Both the position numbers and the translations under genes were made by a program. Positions 1-8,876 of a stretch of 64,000 nucleotides of DNA are shown piece by piece (position 1 is the first letter of the stretch; every line of letters begins with the position of its first letter). The stretch comes from Paraburkholderia ribeironis (GTDB lineage: Bacteria > Pseudomonadota > Gammaproteobacteria > Burkholderiales > Burkholderiaceae), in contig NZ_CYGX02000031.1 in the NCBI RefSeq assembly GCF_900019265.1, positions 38,677-102,676 of the forward strand, written 5' to 3'. The notes beneath the pieces were generated by a model. It saw nothing but the letters and a program-made list of their open reading frames with translations, was not told the origin of the DNA and searched no databases.

Positions 1-43
1 GCGAGGCGTGCCCGTACCCTCCAATTCTTTAAACGGACGAGCC

Positions 44-2218
44 ATGCAGACCCCAGCGACTTTCGACCCCGCGGCCATCACGCGCATCCTGTTCGAGGGC
101 TTCCCGTCGTTTGCGATCGCGCTGTTCTATCTCATCGGCCTCACCGCCGTCGGCGCGTTCGCGTGGGGCGTCTACGTGCAGATCCGCAAGTACCGACGCG
201 GCCAGCCGTTATCGAAGTCGTTCGGCAAGATCGACTTGCGCGCACGCTTGACCGATATGGTGCGTGTCGTGCTGAGCCACCGCACGGTCGCGCGCCGTGA
301 CCCCGCCGCGGGCCGCGCGCACCGGATGATCTTCTATGGCTTCGCGGTGCTGTTTCTCGGCACGGCCACTGTCACCGTCGATTACGACATCACCGCGCGC
401 TTTCTCGGCTTTCACTTCTGGAACGGCGACTTCTATCTGCTGTTCAAGCTCGCGATGAATCTGGCAGGCTTTTCGATGCTCGCCGGGCTCGTCTACATGA
501 TGATGCGCCGCGGCTGGATCAAGCCGCCCAAGCTCGACTACCAGCGCCCCGACCGCCAGGCCGGCGACCCCGACTATGACCGCAGCGACTATCGGCGCGA
601 AGACTGGGCGTTCCTCTGGTCGCTCGTGCTGATCGGCATCACGGGTTTCGTGCTGAGCGCGCTGCGCCTCGTCTGGCTGCAGGACCGCGCAGTGGTGTGG
701 GACACGCGCTGGTGGTCGCCGGTGGCCGCCCTGCTCGCCGGGATCATCAAGGGCGCGGGCGTGAGCGCCTCGGCCGCCTACGTGCTGCGCACTGGCCTCT
801 GGTGGTTCCATGGCCTGCTCGCGCTCACCTTCATCGCGCTGATTCCGTACACGAAGGTCAAGCACATTTTCACGGCCTCGGGCTCGCTGATGATGCGCGA
901 CCCGCTCGCGGCGCAGCGCCTGCCGCGCGTGGAGCCCGACAGCGAGCGCGTCGGCTACAAGACCATCACCGACTTCACCTGGAAGCACCTGCTCAACCTC
1001 GACGCCTGCACGAAGTGCGGCCGCTGCCACGAGGCCTGCCCCGCGAATGCCGTGGGCGCGCCGCTCTCGCCGCGCGACGTGATCCTCTCGCTGCGCGAGT
1101 TCGCCAACGATGCGCTGCAGAAGAACACCTTGCCCGACGAGGTGAAGCTCGACGTGCACGGCAAGGACATCGGCCAGGTGTTCATGGAGACCATCTGGTC
1201 GTGCCGCACCTGCATGGCTTGCGTGGAGATCTGCCCGGTCGCGATCGAGCACGTGCCGATCATCGTGCAGATGCGCCGCAAGCTGGTCGAGGACGGCGAG
1301 ATGGAGCCGCAGGTGCAAAAGACGCTGCAGGCCATCCACAAGAATGGCAATTCGTTCAACGAATCGAAGCGCAAGCGCGCCGCGTGGACGAAGGCGCTGC
1401 CCTTCCAGATCAAGGACGCGCGCAAGGAGCCAGTGGAGCTGCTGTGGTTCGTCGGCGACTATGCCTCGTTCGATCCGCGCAACCAGCGCGTCACTCAGGC
1501 CTTTGCCACGCTGCTCAATCACGCAGGCGTCGATTTCGGCCTGCTCTACGAGGGCGAATCGAACGCGGGCAACGACGTGCGCCGCGTGGGCGAGGAAGGA
1601 CTCTACGAGCTGCTCGCGGAGAACAACATCGCGCTGCTCGGACAGGCGAACTTCCGGCGCATCGTCACGACCGATCCGCACTCGTACAACACGATCCGCA
1701 ACGAGTACCCCGATTTCGGCGGCAAGTTCGAAATCGAGCACTACACGAGCCTCGTCGCACGCATGTTCGCCGAGGGCGTCCTGAAGCCGCAACGCAAGCT
1801 CGGCTATCGCGTGACGTTCCACGATCCGTGCCACCTCGGGCGCTTCAACAAGGGTTATGACGCGCCCCGGCAAATTCTTGCCGCGCTCGGCTGCGAGCTC
1901 GTGGACATGCCCCGCTCGCGCGACAACTCCTTTTGCTGCGGCGCGGGCGGCGGCCGCATCTGGATGAGCGATCCGGTGGGCAAGGAAAAGCCCGCGCAGA
2001 ACCGCATGCACGAGGCCGCGCGCATCGACGGGCTGGAGGTGTTCGTGGTCTGCTGCCCCAAGGACCTGACGATGTTCGAGGACGCGCTGAAGACGAGCGG
2101 CTACGAAGGCAAGTTCGTCGTGCGCGAGCTGATCGAGCTGATCGCCGAGAGCCTGGCGGAGCCGGCCGGAGACGATGCGGGTCCCTCTGCCGGCCTGCGC
2201 GCCATCGCCGCTGCCTGA
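44..2218 (+). CDS. dgcB: DgcB-type iron-sulfur oxidoreductase (dimethylglycine demethylation)
   Basis: Membrane-linked Fe-S oxidoreductase of about 724 residues. The N-terminal third is hydrophobic, with several helices like the nitrate-reductase gamma cytochrome b fold. Two 4Fe-4S ferredoxin motifs follow: CxxCxxCxxxCP near residues 322-333 and a second starting at Cys387. The C-terminal part has CCG-type heterodisulfide-reductase motifs (FHDPCH near 592-597 and CCGAGGG near 631). DgcB works with the flavoprotein DgcA and an ETF to remove a methyl group from dimethylglycine; dgcA is expected just left of the window. The ATG at 44 is preferred over a GTG at 8 because the first 12 residues look non-coding. 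It is followed closely by the LRV gene and etfBA on the same strand, which supports one operon. The family call is firm; the dimethylglycine substrate is inferred from context. Confidence 0.85.
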   Translation: MQTPATFDPAAITRILFEGFPSFAIALFYLIGLTAVGAFAWGVYVQIRKYRRGQPLSKSFGKIDLRARLTDMVRVVLSHRTVARRDPAAGRAHRMIFYGFAVLFLGTATVTVDYDITARFLGFHFWNGDFYLLFKLAMNLAGFSMLAGLVYMMMRRGWIKPPKLDYQRPDRQAGDPDYDRSDYRREDWAFLWSLVLIGITGFVLSALRLVWLQDRAVVWDTRWWSPVAALLAGIIKGAGVSASAAYVLRTGLWWFHGLLALTFIALIPYTKVKHIFTASGSLMMRDPLAAQRLPRVEPDSERVGYKTITDFTWKHLLNLDACTKCGRCHEACPANAVGAPLSPRDVILSLREFANDALQKNTLPDEVKLDVHGKDIGQVFMETIWSCRTCMACVEICPVAIEHVPIIVQMRRKLVEDGEMEPQVQKTLQAIHKNGNSFNESKRKRAAWTKALPFQIKDARKEPVELLWFVGDYASFDPRNQRVTQAFATLLNHAGVDFGLLYEGESNAGNDVRRVGEEGLYELLAENNIALLGQANFRRIVTTDPHSYNTIRNEYPDFGGKFEIEHYTSLVARMFAEGVLKPQRKLGYRVTFHDPCHLGRFNKGYDAPRQILAALGCELVDMPRSRDNSFCCGAGGGRIWMSDPVGKEKPAQNRMHEAARIDGLEVFVVCCPKDLTMFEDALKTSGYEGKFVVRELIELIAESLAEPAGDDAGPSAGLRAIAAA

Positions 2219-2240
2219 GCCTCGGCGAGGATTGCCCGAG

Positions 2241-3953
2241 ATGACGCCCAGTTCCGTCACCACACCACGCCAAGCGTGCGCGATGCACGAAAGGCATCAG
2301 ATGCACCAGACGCACCAAACGCACCAGATGCACGGAAAGCACGAGAAGCGCGCAAAGCACGGCGCGCCCGTGCAGCGCCGTGCGCGCACACCGACGATGC
2401 GCCGGCGCTGGCGCGAGCTGGTCGAGCTCGCGCTGGCCGCCGCCGACGTGTACGCGGCCGCCGCGCTCTATGCGCACGCGAACGACGCGGACCGCAAGCG
2501 GCTCGGCGCGCGGCTCTTCGATACGCGGCGCGACTGCCTCGCGCTGGCGGCCTGCACGTTCGCCCACGGCGCGGTGCTCACCGAGCTCGCGCGACTCGCG
2601 GCGGCAAACCGGGACGAGACGCTGAAAATCCGCCTCGCGAGAAACCCCGCCACGCCCGGCCACGCGCTCGCGCTTTTCGCCAACGATCACGAAGCGCCGG
2701 CCCAGCGCCTCGCCTGTCTGCTCGCGCGGCACGCGCAAGCGCCCCATGCGCTGCTTGCCGCGCTCGCGGCGCAGAGCGAGAACATCGACGTGCTGCGCGC
2801 GCTGTGCGAGAACGTGGGCGTACCCTCTGACCTGCTCGCGCTCGTCGGGCAGCGCGGCATCGCCGTGCTGCAGCGGCTGCTCGCGATCCATCTCGCGACC
2901 GATCCACAGACGCTGCTGCAGCTCTGGAAAAACACGCGCACGAGTGCGGTGCGCGCCCAGGTGCTGCGTCATCCGTGCTGCCCCGACGCGCTGCTGCACA
3001 CACTGCCCTCGTCGCCGGACGAACGGCGCAGTCTCGCGCTCCAGGCACGCGCGCCCGCTGCGATCCTCGCGCAGCTCGCCCGCGACGAAGACCCCCGCGT
3101 GCGCCGCGCCGCCGCGCTCAATGCGAACACGCCCGCCGGCGCCTTGATCGGGCTGTGCTTCGATGCGCAGGCTCTCGTGCGCCGCGTGGTGGCCACGCGT
3201 CACGATCTGCCGCTCAAGGTCGTCGAGTGGCTGATCGGCAATGACGATCCGTGGGTGCGCCGCACGCTCGGGCGCCACCCGGCCTGCCCGCCCGAGTGGC
3301 TCGAGCGGCTCGTGAACGACAGCGAACCGGAAGTGCGCCGCGCGGTGGCACGCCACCCGCGCTGCCCGGCGCGGCTCGCGGCCCAGCTTGCCGCCGACCC
3401 GGTGCCGTGGGTGCGCGCGGGCGTCGCGTTGCGCGAGGACCTGCCGGGCGCGCTGCTGCGCCGCCTCGCCGCCGACGAAGACATCGACGTGCTCTCGGGC
3501 ATCGCGCGCCATCCCGCGACCCCGCAGGCGCAGCTCGCGCGGCTCGCCGCACACGCCGTGGCGGACGTGCGTCGCAGCGTAATACTGAATCCCCATGCAT
3601 CGCGGCGCGTACTGCTGCAGTTGCGCCGCGAGCCCTATCCGCTGCACCGCGTGCTGGTGTTCGAGCACCCGAATCTCACGGACGCCGATCGCTGGCGCAT
3701 GCGCTTCGACCCGGATCGCGAGGCCCGCGCACGCCTGTTCGACCATTTCGGGCGCGTACTCGGTCCGCTCGGCCCGCTCGGCCCGTCCGTCGCGTGTGCG
3801 CCGATGCTCGCGGCACAGCACGCGCCGCAGCCCCTTGCCGTTTCCCCGCATCCGCTGGATGACGATGCAATGCAGCCCGAGCAACACGAGGAACACGAGG
3901 AACACTCGCAACATGTTTCGCCCTGTCCGACGAACACGATGGAGCCAAGATGA
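2241..3953 (+). CDS. LRV (leucine-rich repeat variant) protein inside the dgcB-etfBA operon
   Basis: About 570 residues. After a His/Met-rich head (four tandem HQM/HQT-like triplets) and a basic stretch, the body consists of roughly 13 imperfect repeats of 24-26 residues. Their pattern is hydrophobic-R-x-P-x-x-P followed by a leucine helix and a D/E-x-x-V-R-R turn, the signature of LRV/HEAT-like alpha-solenoids. The tail is again His/Glu-rich (EEH triplets). LRV solenoids usually bind other proteins; no catalytic motif is visible, and the Cys-rich Fe-S head of the Azotobacter LRV protein is absent. The ATG at 2241 has GGCGAGG upstream. Its stop overlaps the etfB start as ATGA, so it is translationally coupled. 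A chaperone or docking role for the DgcB-ETF electron chain is a guess from position only. Confidence 0.8.
   Translation: MTPSSVTTPRQACAMHERHQMHQTHQTHQMHGKHEKRAKHGAPVQRRARTPTMRRRWRELVELALAAADVYAAAALYAHANDADRKRLGARLFDTRRDCLALAACTFAHGAVLTELARLAAANRDETLKIRLARNPATPGHALALFANDHEAPAQRLACLLARHAQAPHALLAALAAQSENIDVLRALCENVGVPSDLLALVGQRGIAVLQRLLAIHLATDPQTLLQLWKNTRTSAVRAQVLRHPCCPDALLHTLPSSPDERRSLALQARAPAAILAQLARDEDPRVRRAAALNANTPAGALIGLCFDAQALVRRVVATRHDLPLKVVEWLIGNDDPWVRRTLGRHPACPPEWLERLVNDSEPEVRRAVARHPRCPARLAAQLAADPVPWVRAGVALREDLPGALLRRLAADEDIDVLSGIARHPATPQAQLARLAAHAVADVRRSVILNPHASRRVLLQLRREPYPLHRVLVFEHPNLTDADRWRMRFDPDREARARLFDHFGRVLGPLGPLGPSVACAPMLAAQHAPQPLAVSPHPLDDDAMQPEQHEEHEEHSQHVSPCPTNTMEPR
2295..2330 (+). 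repeat. 9-bp tandem repeat encoding HQM/HQT triplets
   Basis: Four head-to-tail 9-bp units (CAY-CAR-AYG) encode HQM-HQT-HQT-HQM at the N-terminus of the LRV protein. A second set of four related 9-bp units at 3879-3914 encodes EQH/EEH/SQH triplets at its C-terminus. The units are multiples of three, so copy-number change would alter length without shifting the frame. Confidence 0.75.
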
Positions 3954-4753
3954 TAAAGATACTGGTCGCAATCAAGCAGGTCGCCTCGCTCGATGAAGAC
4001 TTCGAGCTGAGCGACGACGGCCGCGACGTCAGCGCCGACTTTCACGTCTTCGACCTGAACGAGTGGGACCACTACGCGCTGGAAGAAGCGATGCGCCTGA
4101 AGGAAGGCGCGCACGGCGACATCGAGATCGTGGTGGCCACGGTCGGCCCCGAGAGCGCCGACGACGAACTGCGCAAGTGCCTCGCGAAAGGCGCGGACCG
4201 CGCGGTGCGCATCTGGAGCGACGCCCTCGCAGACGCCGACCCGGTCGCCATCGCCCGCGTGCTGGCCGCCCTCGCGCGCAAGGAAGTGCCCGACATGATC
4301 TTCGCGGGCGTGCAGGCCTCCGATCATGCCTACGGCGTGACCGGCATGGCGCTCGCGGGCCTCATCGACTGGCCGCACGCGGCCGTGGTGGCGGGGCTCG
4401 ATTACGCCCCCGGCGCGAAGACCGCCACCGCGCGCCGCGAGCTGGAGGGCGGTGCGTATGCGACGGTCGAGGTGCAGTGCCCCGCCGTGCTGACCATCCA
4501 GCTCGGCATCAACACGCCGCGCTATGCGTCGCTGCGCGGCATCAAGCAGGCCGCGCAGCGGCCCATCGAAACGCTCACGCCGCACGAGCTCGGTCTCGCC
4601 GCTGGCGAGACCGGCGCGGCGGGATCGCTCTCGCGCATCCGGCGCGTCTATGTGCCGGCCGCGGGCCGCGCGCAAATGATCGAGGGCACGCCCGCCGAGC
4701 AGGCGGCATGCCTGGCAGAACTGATCAAGGAATTCAGGGGGGAAGCGAAATGA
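3950..4753 (+). CDS. etfB: Electron transfer flavoprotein beta subunit
   Basis: EtfB, 267 residues, the AMP-binding subunit of ETF, which passes electrons from flavoprotein dehydrogenases to the quinone pool. It opens with the typical beta-subunit strand (KILVAIKQVASLDEDFEL) and keeps the family's GADRAVR segment and the DxVAIARVLAAL helix. The start ATG overlaps the LRV stop (ATGA) with GGAG upstream; the stop overlaps the etfA start in the same way. Because it sits directly behind dgcB it is probably the dedicated ETF for dimethylglycine demethylation rather than the housekeeping fatty-acid ETF. Confidence 0.92.
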   Translation: MIKILVAIKQVASLDEDFELSDDGRDVSADFHVFDLNEWDHYALEEAMRLKEGAHGDIEIVVATVGPESADDELRKCLAKGADRAVRIWSDALADADPVAIARVLAALARKEVPDMIFAGVQASDHAYGVTGMALAGLIDWPHAAVVAGLDYAPGAKTATARRELEGGAYATVEVQCPAVLTIQLGINTPRYASLRGIKQAAQRPIETLTPHELGLAAGETGAAGSLSRIRRVYVPAAGRAQMIEGTPAEQAACLAELIKEFRGEAK

Positions 4754-5709
4754 GCGGCATTCTGGTGCTGGTGGAACACCGTCAAGGGCAACTGCGCCCG
4801 GTCAGCCTCGAAGTGCTCGGCGCGGCCGCGCAGGCGAAACAAGCGTGCGGCGAAGCCGTCACGGCCGTCGTGCTGGGCGCGCAGCCAGACGCATACGTGG
4901 AGAGCCTCAAGCTCGCGGGCGTCGACGAAATCGTCACCGTGCAGACGAGCGCCGACGCCTTCGATCCCGAAACTTACGAACACGTTGCGCGCGCACTGAT
5001 CGAGGCACGCAAGCCCTCGCTCGTGCTGCTGCCGCACACGATCGACACGCTCGGCTATGCCGCGCCGCTCGCGGCCAAGGGAAACTACGGCTTCACGACC
5101 GACGCGTTCGCGCTCGCACGCGACGGCGCGCTCTGGCTCGCGACGCGCTCGGGCTACGGGCAGAAGGTCAACATGGAGATCGAGTTCCCGGGCAAGGAGA
5201 CGTCGATCGTGACCCTGCGCCCCGGCGCCTTCAAGGCGCCTGACAACACTTCCAACCCCACGGTGAGCCCCTTCGCGGCGCCGGCGCTCACGCCGCGCAG
5301 CACGCACGTCGCGTTCGAAGAGCCAGCGGCGAGCAGCGACGTCGACATCCCGGGCGCCGAATTCATCCTCTCGATCGGCAGAGGCATCGGCGAAGAGACG
5401 CACGTCGATCAATTTCGCGAGCTCGCGGAGACCGTGGGCGCCACGCTCGGCTGCTCGCGCCCGATCGCCGACTCGGGCTGGCTGCCGAAGGCGCATCAGG
5501 TGGGCCAGTCCGGCAAGACCGCTGCGGCCTGCAAGATGTACATTGCGATGGGCATCTCGGGCTCGGTGCAGCACATGGCCGGCATGAAGCACGTGGAGAA
5601 CATCGTCGCCGTCAACACCGACCCCGAAGCGTCGATCTTCACGATCGCCCGCTACGGCATCGTCGGTGACATTTTCGACATCGCCGAAGAATTGCGCAGT
5701 CATTTCTAG
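4750..5709 (+). CDS. etfA: Electron transfer flavoprotein alpha subunit
   Basis: EtfA, 319 residues, the FAD-carrying subunit. The C-terminal FAD domain is clear: a GWLPKAHQVGQSGKT stretch followed by GISGSVQHMAGMK and the VAVNTDPEASIF strand. The N-terminal domain carries the alpha-type LVLVEHRQGQLRPVSLE strand. The start is the ATG overlapping the etfB stop, preceded by a strong purine run (AGGGGGGAAG). It is the last gene of the operon and is followed by a factor-independent terminator at 5748-5782. Confidence 0.92.
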   Translation: MSGILVLVEHRQGQLRPVSLEVLGAAAQAKQACGEAVTAVVLGAQPDAYVESLKLAGVDEIVTVQTSADAFDPETYEHVARALIEARKPSLVLLPHTIDTLGYAAPLAAKGNYGFTTDAFALARDGALWLATRSGYGQKVNMEIEFPGKETSIVTLRPGAFKAPDNTSNPTVSPFAAPALTPRSTHVAFEEPAASSDVDIPGAEFILSIGRGIGEETHVDQFRELAETVGATLGCSRPIADSGWLPKAHQVGQSGKTAAACKMYIAMGISGSVQHMAGMKHVENIVAVNTDPEASIFTIARYGIVGDIFDIAEELRSHF

Positions 5710-5747
5710 GCGATACCAGCGCACTGCGGGGGTTGTGAGAAGAGATT

Positions 5748-5782
5748 CGGGCTGGCTTGATATGGGCCGGCCCGCTTTTTTT
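5748..5782 (+). terminator. Rho-independent terminator of the dgcB-etfBA operon
   Basis: A 9-bp stem (CGGGCTGGC pairing with GCCGGCCCG, one G-U wobble) with a 9-nt loop is followed by a run of seven T. It lies 39 bases after the etfA stop. Confidence 0.85.
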
Positions 5783-5959
5783 CTAATCTTTAAATTTTGT
5801 TCATTGGAGATCCACGCGCAGACATGATCCCATAATCAGGAAAATATCCGCTGCCAGCGAGCGGCGTGCACGCAAGAGAACGCACGCACGCGCTGCAAGA
5901 CGGATAGCACGCCGTTCCAGTAGAGACAGGTAGTCTGGTTAACGCGCCAAGGAAGCTCC

Positions 5960-6514
5960 ATGCACCCTCATACCGTTCTGCTCATCGACGACCACGCACT
6001 CTTTCGCAAGGGCGTCGCGCAGCTCATCCAGATGAGCCCGCTGTTCTCGATCGCAGGCGAAGCCGCTTCAGGTCGCGAAGGCGTCGAGATGGCTGTGCGC
6101 CTGAAGCCCGAGGTCGTACTGATGGACCTGAACATGCCGGAAGTGAGCGGCATCGAGACCCTGCAACTGATGCGCGACGCCGGCGTGAACGCGCGCTTCA
6201 TCATGCTGACCGTCTCGGACCACGAACGCGACGTGGTCGCCGCCGTGCTCAGCGACGCGGTCACCGGCAGCCTCGTGCACGCTCTCTCGGGCGGCCAGCG
6301 CATGCCGCCCGCGCAATCGGACCTCACTGCGCGCGAGGTCGAGGTACTCGACTACCTCGTCGAGGGTATGTGCAACAAGGTCATTGCGCGCAAGCTCGGC
6401 ATCAGCGTGGGCACCGTCAAGGTCCATGTGAAGCACGTGCTGCGCAAGCTCGACCTGCATTCGCGGCTCGAAGCGGTGGTGTGGCGCCACGAGCACGGCT
6501 CGCGCGAACGCTGA
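5960..6514 (+). CDS. NarL/FixJ-family response regulator with a shortened receiver domain
   Basis: 184 residues; family members usually have about 210-220. The receiver starts normally (LLIDDHALFRKG with the acidic pair, phospho-acceptor Asp56 in LMDLNMPE, Thr in MLTVSD). It then jumps from a VVAAVL helix start directly into linker sequence (SDAVTGSLVHAL). The usual GADGYLLK beta-5 region with its conserved lysine, and the next helix, are missing: about 30-35 residues. The LuxR-type HTH is intact (LTAREVEVLDYL through NKVIARKLGISVGTVKVHVKHVLRKL). No histidine kinase gene is adjacent. It may be an unphosphorylatable, constitutive or decaying regulator. The frame is intact throughout. Confidence 0.82.
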   Translation: MHPHTVLLIDDHALFRKGVAQLIQMSPLFSIAGEAASGREGVEMAVRLKPEVVLMDLNMPEVSGIETLQLMRDAGVNARFIMLTVSDHERDVVAAVLSDAVTGSLVHALSGGQRMPPAQSDLTAREVEVLDYLVEGMCNKVIARKLGISVGTVKVHVKHVLRKLDLHSRLEAVVWRHEHGSRER

Positions 6515-6595
6515 GGCATCGCTGCGCCAGGGCGCCTGCGCCTCGAAGACACAGTGTGGAAAGCAGTTCTTTCCGCTCGCTGAGGTGCCGCCGCA

Positions 6596-7495
6596 CTAGC
6601 GCGCCGGCACCTGCCAGAACGGCTGCGCCGGATGAAACGCCTCGCCCTGCGCGAACCGCTCCGCCGAACGCAACGTGTTCTCGATCAGCATCGTGACGGT
6701 CATCGGCCCCACGCCGCCGGGCACCGGCGTAATCCACAAGGCGCGCTCGCGCACCGCCTCGAAGTCGACGTCACCCACAATGCGCCCGTTCGCAAGCCGG
6801 TTGATCCCCACGTCGATCACGATCGCGCCTTCCTTCACCATCTCGGCCTTGATGAGCCCGGGCTTGCCCGCCGCCACCACCAGAATGTCGGCGTGGATCG
6901 TGTGATGCGCGAGGTCGCGCGTTTTCGCGTGGCAGATAGTCACCGTCGCTTCCTTTTGCAGCAGCATCAGCGCCATGGGCTTGCCGACGATATTGCTTGC
7001 ACCCACGACGACCACGTTCTTGCCCGCGACGTCGATGCCCGTGGTCTCCAGCAGCAGTTGCACGCCATAGGGCGTACAGGGCGGAAAGATCGAATTGCCG
7101 ACCACCAGCGCCCCAACGTTGTACAGATGAAAACCATCGACGTCCTTGTCGACGACGATGCTCTCCAGCACGCGCCGCACGTCCACCTGCGGCGGCAAGG
7201 GCAGTTGCACGAGAATGCCGTGCGTGGCCGGATCCAGATTCAGCTCGCCGATGCACTCGAGCAGCTCCGTTTCCGTGCAGGTGGCGGGGAACCGGTGCAT
7301 GAACGAGCGCACGCCGCTCTCCTCGCAGGCCTTCACCTTGTTGGCGACATATACCTGCGACGCGGGGTTGTCGCCCACCAGCACCACGGCGAGCCCCGGC
7401 ACAACGCCGCGCATCGAGAGCGCGGCGACGCGCTCGCGAAAGCGCGTGCGCAGGTGCCGCGAGAGATGCTTCCCATCGATGATCTGCGCCGTCAT
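6596..7495 (-). CDS. folD: Methylenetetrahydrofolate dehydrogenase/cyclohydrolase
   Basis: FolD, 299 residues, interconverts 5,10-methylene-THF and 10-formyl-THF using NADP. Visible motifs: the substrate-binding [13 protein letters not shown] stretch with the catalytic Lys, the QLPLPPQVD loop, the KDVDGFH segment, the [11 protein letters not shown] nucleotide-binding turn and the terminal [12 protein letters not shown] signature. It is the last gene of the long minus-strand operon and starts 7 bp after the glxD stop. Together with PurU it handles the one-carbon units released by demethylation upstream in the operon, so it is probably a pathway-specific second copy. Confidence 0.93.
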   Translation of the reverse strand: MTAQIIDGKHLSRHLRTRFRERVAALSMRGVVPGLAVVLVGDNPASQVYVANKVKACEESGVRSFMHRFPATCTETELLECIGELNLDPATHGILVQLPLPPQVDVRRVLESIVVDKDVDGFHLYNVGALVVGNSIFPPCTPYGVQLLLETTGIDVAGKNVVVVGASNIVGKPMALMLLQKEATVTICHAKTRDLAHHTIHADILVVAAGKPGLIKAEMVKEGAIVIDVGINRLANGRIVGDVDFEAVRERALWITPVPGGVGPMTVTMLIENTLRSAERFAQGEAFHPAQPFWQVPAR

Positions 7496-7501
7496 CTCGA
7501 G

Positions 7502-8860
7502 TCAGGCCACGCCCGGAATCCAGTGGGTGCCTGCGAGCGGCACACGCGCCATCGCCGCGGCTTCCACCGTGAGCGCGACGAGGTCCTCGGGCTCGAGGTG
7601 ATGGACGTTCTGCTTGCCGCATGCGCGAGCGATCGTGGTCAACTCCATGTTCAGCGTCTTCAGGTAGTTGCGCAGACGTTTCGCGCCCACATCGGGCTGC
7701 AGGCGCTCCTGCAATACCGCATCCTGCGTGGTAATGCCGACGGGGCACTTGCCGGTGTGGCAGTGGTGGCAGTATCCCGGGGCCGTGCCCAGATTCGCGT
7801 AATCATCGAGCGCCTGCACGTGCTGGCCGTTCTCGATGTACGAGGCGCTGTTGCAGCCCAGCGAAACCAGCACGCCCTGGCCGATCGCCACGGCGTCCGC
7901 ACCCATCGCCAGCGCCTTCGCGACGTCCGCGCCGCTGCGGATACCGCCCGAGATGATCAGTTGCACCGTGCCCTTCATGTTGAGGTCTTCGAGCGCATCC
8001 ACCGCCTGTCGCAACGCCGCTAGCGTGGGAATCCCGACGTTCTCGATGAAGCAGGTCTGAGTGGCGGCCGTGCCCCCCTGCATGCCGTCCACGACGATCA
8101 CGTCCGCGCCCGCGTGAACGGCGAGCTTCACGTCGTTGAAGGTGCGCGTCGCCCCCACCTTCACATAGATCGGTTTCTCCCAGTCGGTGATCTCGCGCAG
8201 TTCCTGAATCTTGATGAGCAGATCGTCGGGGCCGGTCCAGTCGGGGTGGCGGCACGCCGAGCGCTGGTCGATGCCTTCGGGCAGCGTGCGCATCTTCGCG
8301 ACACGCGGTGAGATCTTCTGGCCGAGCAGCATCCCACCGCCCCCAGGCTTCGCGCCCTGGCCGATCACCACTTCGATCGCATCGGCCTTGCGCAGGTCGT
8401 CGGGATTGAAGCCGTAGCGCGACGGCAGGCATTGATAGACGAGCGTTTTCGAGGAGCGTCGCTCCTCCTGGGTCATGCCGCCGTCGCCAGTCGTGGTGGA
8501 GGTGCCCATTTCGGTGGCCGCGCGGCCGAGCGCCTCTTTCACGTTTGCGGAGAGCGCACCGAAACTCATGCCGGCAACGGTGATCGGGATCGCAAGCTCG
8601 ATGGGCTTTTTCGCAAAGCGCGTGCCGAGCACGGTCTTCGTCGTGCACTTCTCGCGATAGCCTTCGAGCGGATACCGCGAGAGCGACGCGCCGAGGAACA
8701 GCAGGTCGTCGAAGTGCGGCACATGACGCTTCGCGCCAAGGCCGCGGATCTCGTACAGCCCGTGCGCCGCGGCGTTCTGAATGTAATTGATCGTCTTGCG
8801 GTCGAAGCCCCAGGATTCTTCGGTGGCCAGTTGCTTCATGTGGATGGGCTTGATTTCCAT
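7502..8860 (-). CDS. glxD: FMN-binding glutamate synthase-family protein (GlxD / MgsC-like)
   Basis: About 452 residues, equivalent to the central FMN/Fe-S domain of glutamate synthase large subunit. Visible are the MSFGALSANVKEALGRAA segment, the GQGAKPGGGGMLLGQKIS loop, a KVGATRTF strand, the ADVIVVDGMQGGTAATQ phosphate-binding region, and a late Cys cluster (CHHCHTGKCPVGI) for the 3Fe-4S centre. The ATG at 8860 (MEIKPIHMKQ) matches the family start. With glxB and glxC it forms the three-part enzyme named GlxBCD in rhizobia and MgsABC (N-methylglutamate synthase) in methylotrophs, which moves a methylamine group from gamma-glutamylmethylamide to 2-oxoglutarate. Family firm, substrate inferred from the operon. 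Confidence 0.88.
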   Translation of the reverse strand: MEIKPIHMKQLATEESWGFDRKTINYIQNAAAHGLYEIRGLGAKRHVPHFDDLLFLGASLSRYPLEGYREKCTTKTVLGTRFAKKPIELAIPITVAGMSFGALSANVKEALGRAATEMGTSTTTGDGGMTQEERRSSKTLVYQCLPSRYGFNPDDLRKADAIEVVIGQGAKPGGGGMLLGQKISPRVAKMRTLPEGIDQRSACRHPDWTGPDDLLIKIQELREITDWEKPIYVKVGATRTFNDVKLAVHAGADVIVVDGMQGGTAATQTCFIENVGIPTLAALRQAVDALEDLNMKGTVQLIISGGIRSGADVAKALAMGADAVAIGQGVLVSLGCNSASYIENGQHVQALDDYANLGTAPGYCHHCHTGKCPVGITTQDAVLQERLQPDVGAKRLRNYLKTLNMELTTIARACGKQNVHHLEPEDLVALTVEAAAMARVPLAGTHWIPGVA

Positions 8861-8876
8861 GGTCGGGATCCTTGGG

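Noticed and set aside
1845..3971. A 708-codon minus-strand open frame opposite the LRV gene
   Set aside because: Arg-rich shadow of the repeat gene without ribosome site or recognisable domain.
5960..6514. A frameshift explaining the short response regulator
   Set aside because: All three frames were considered across the break; no alternative frame supplies the missing receiver segment, so it is an in-frame deletion.
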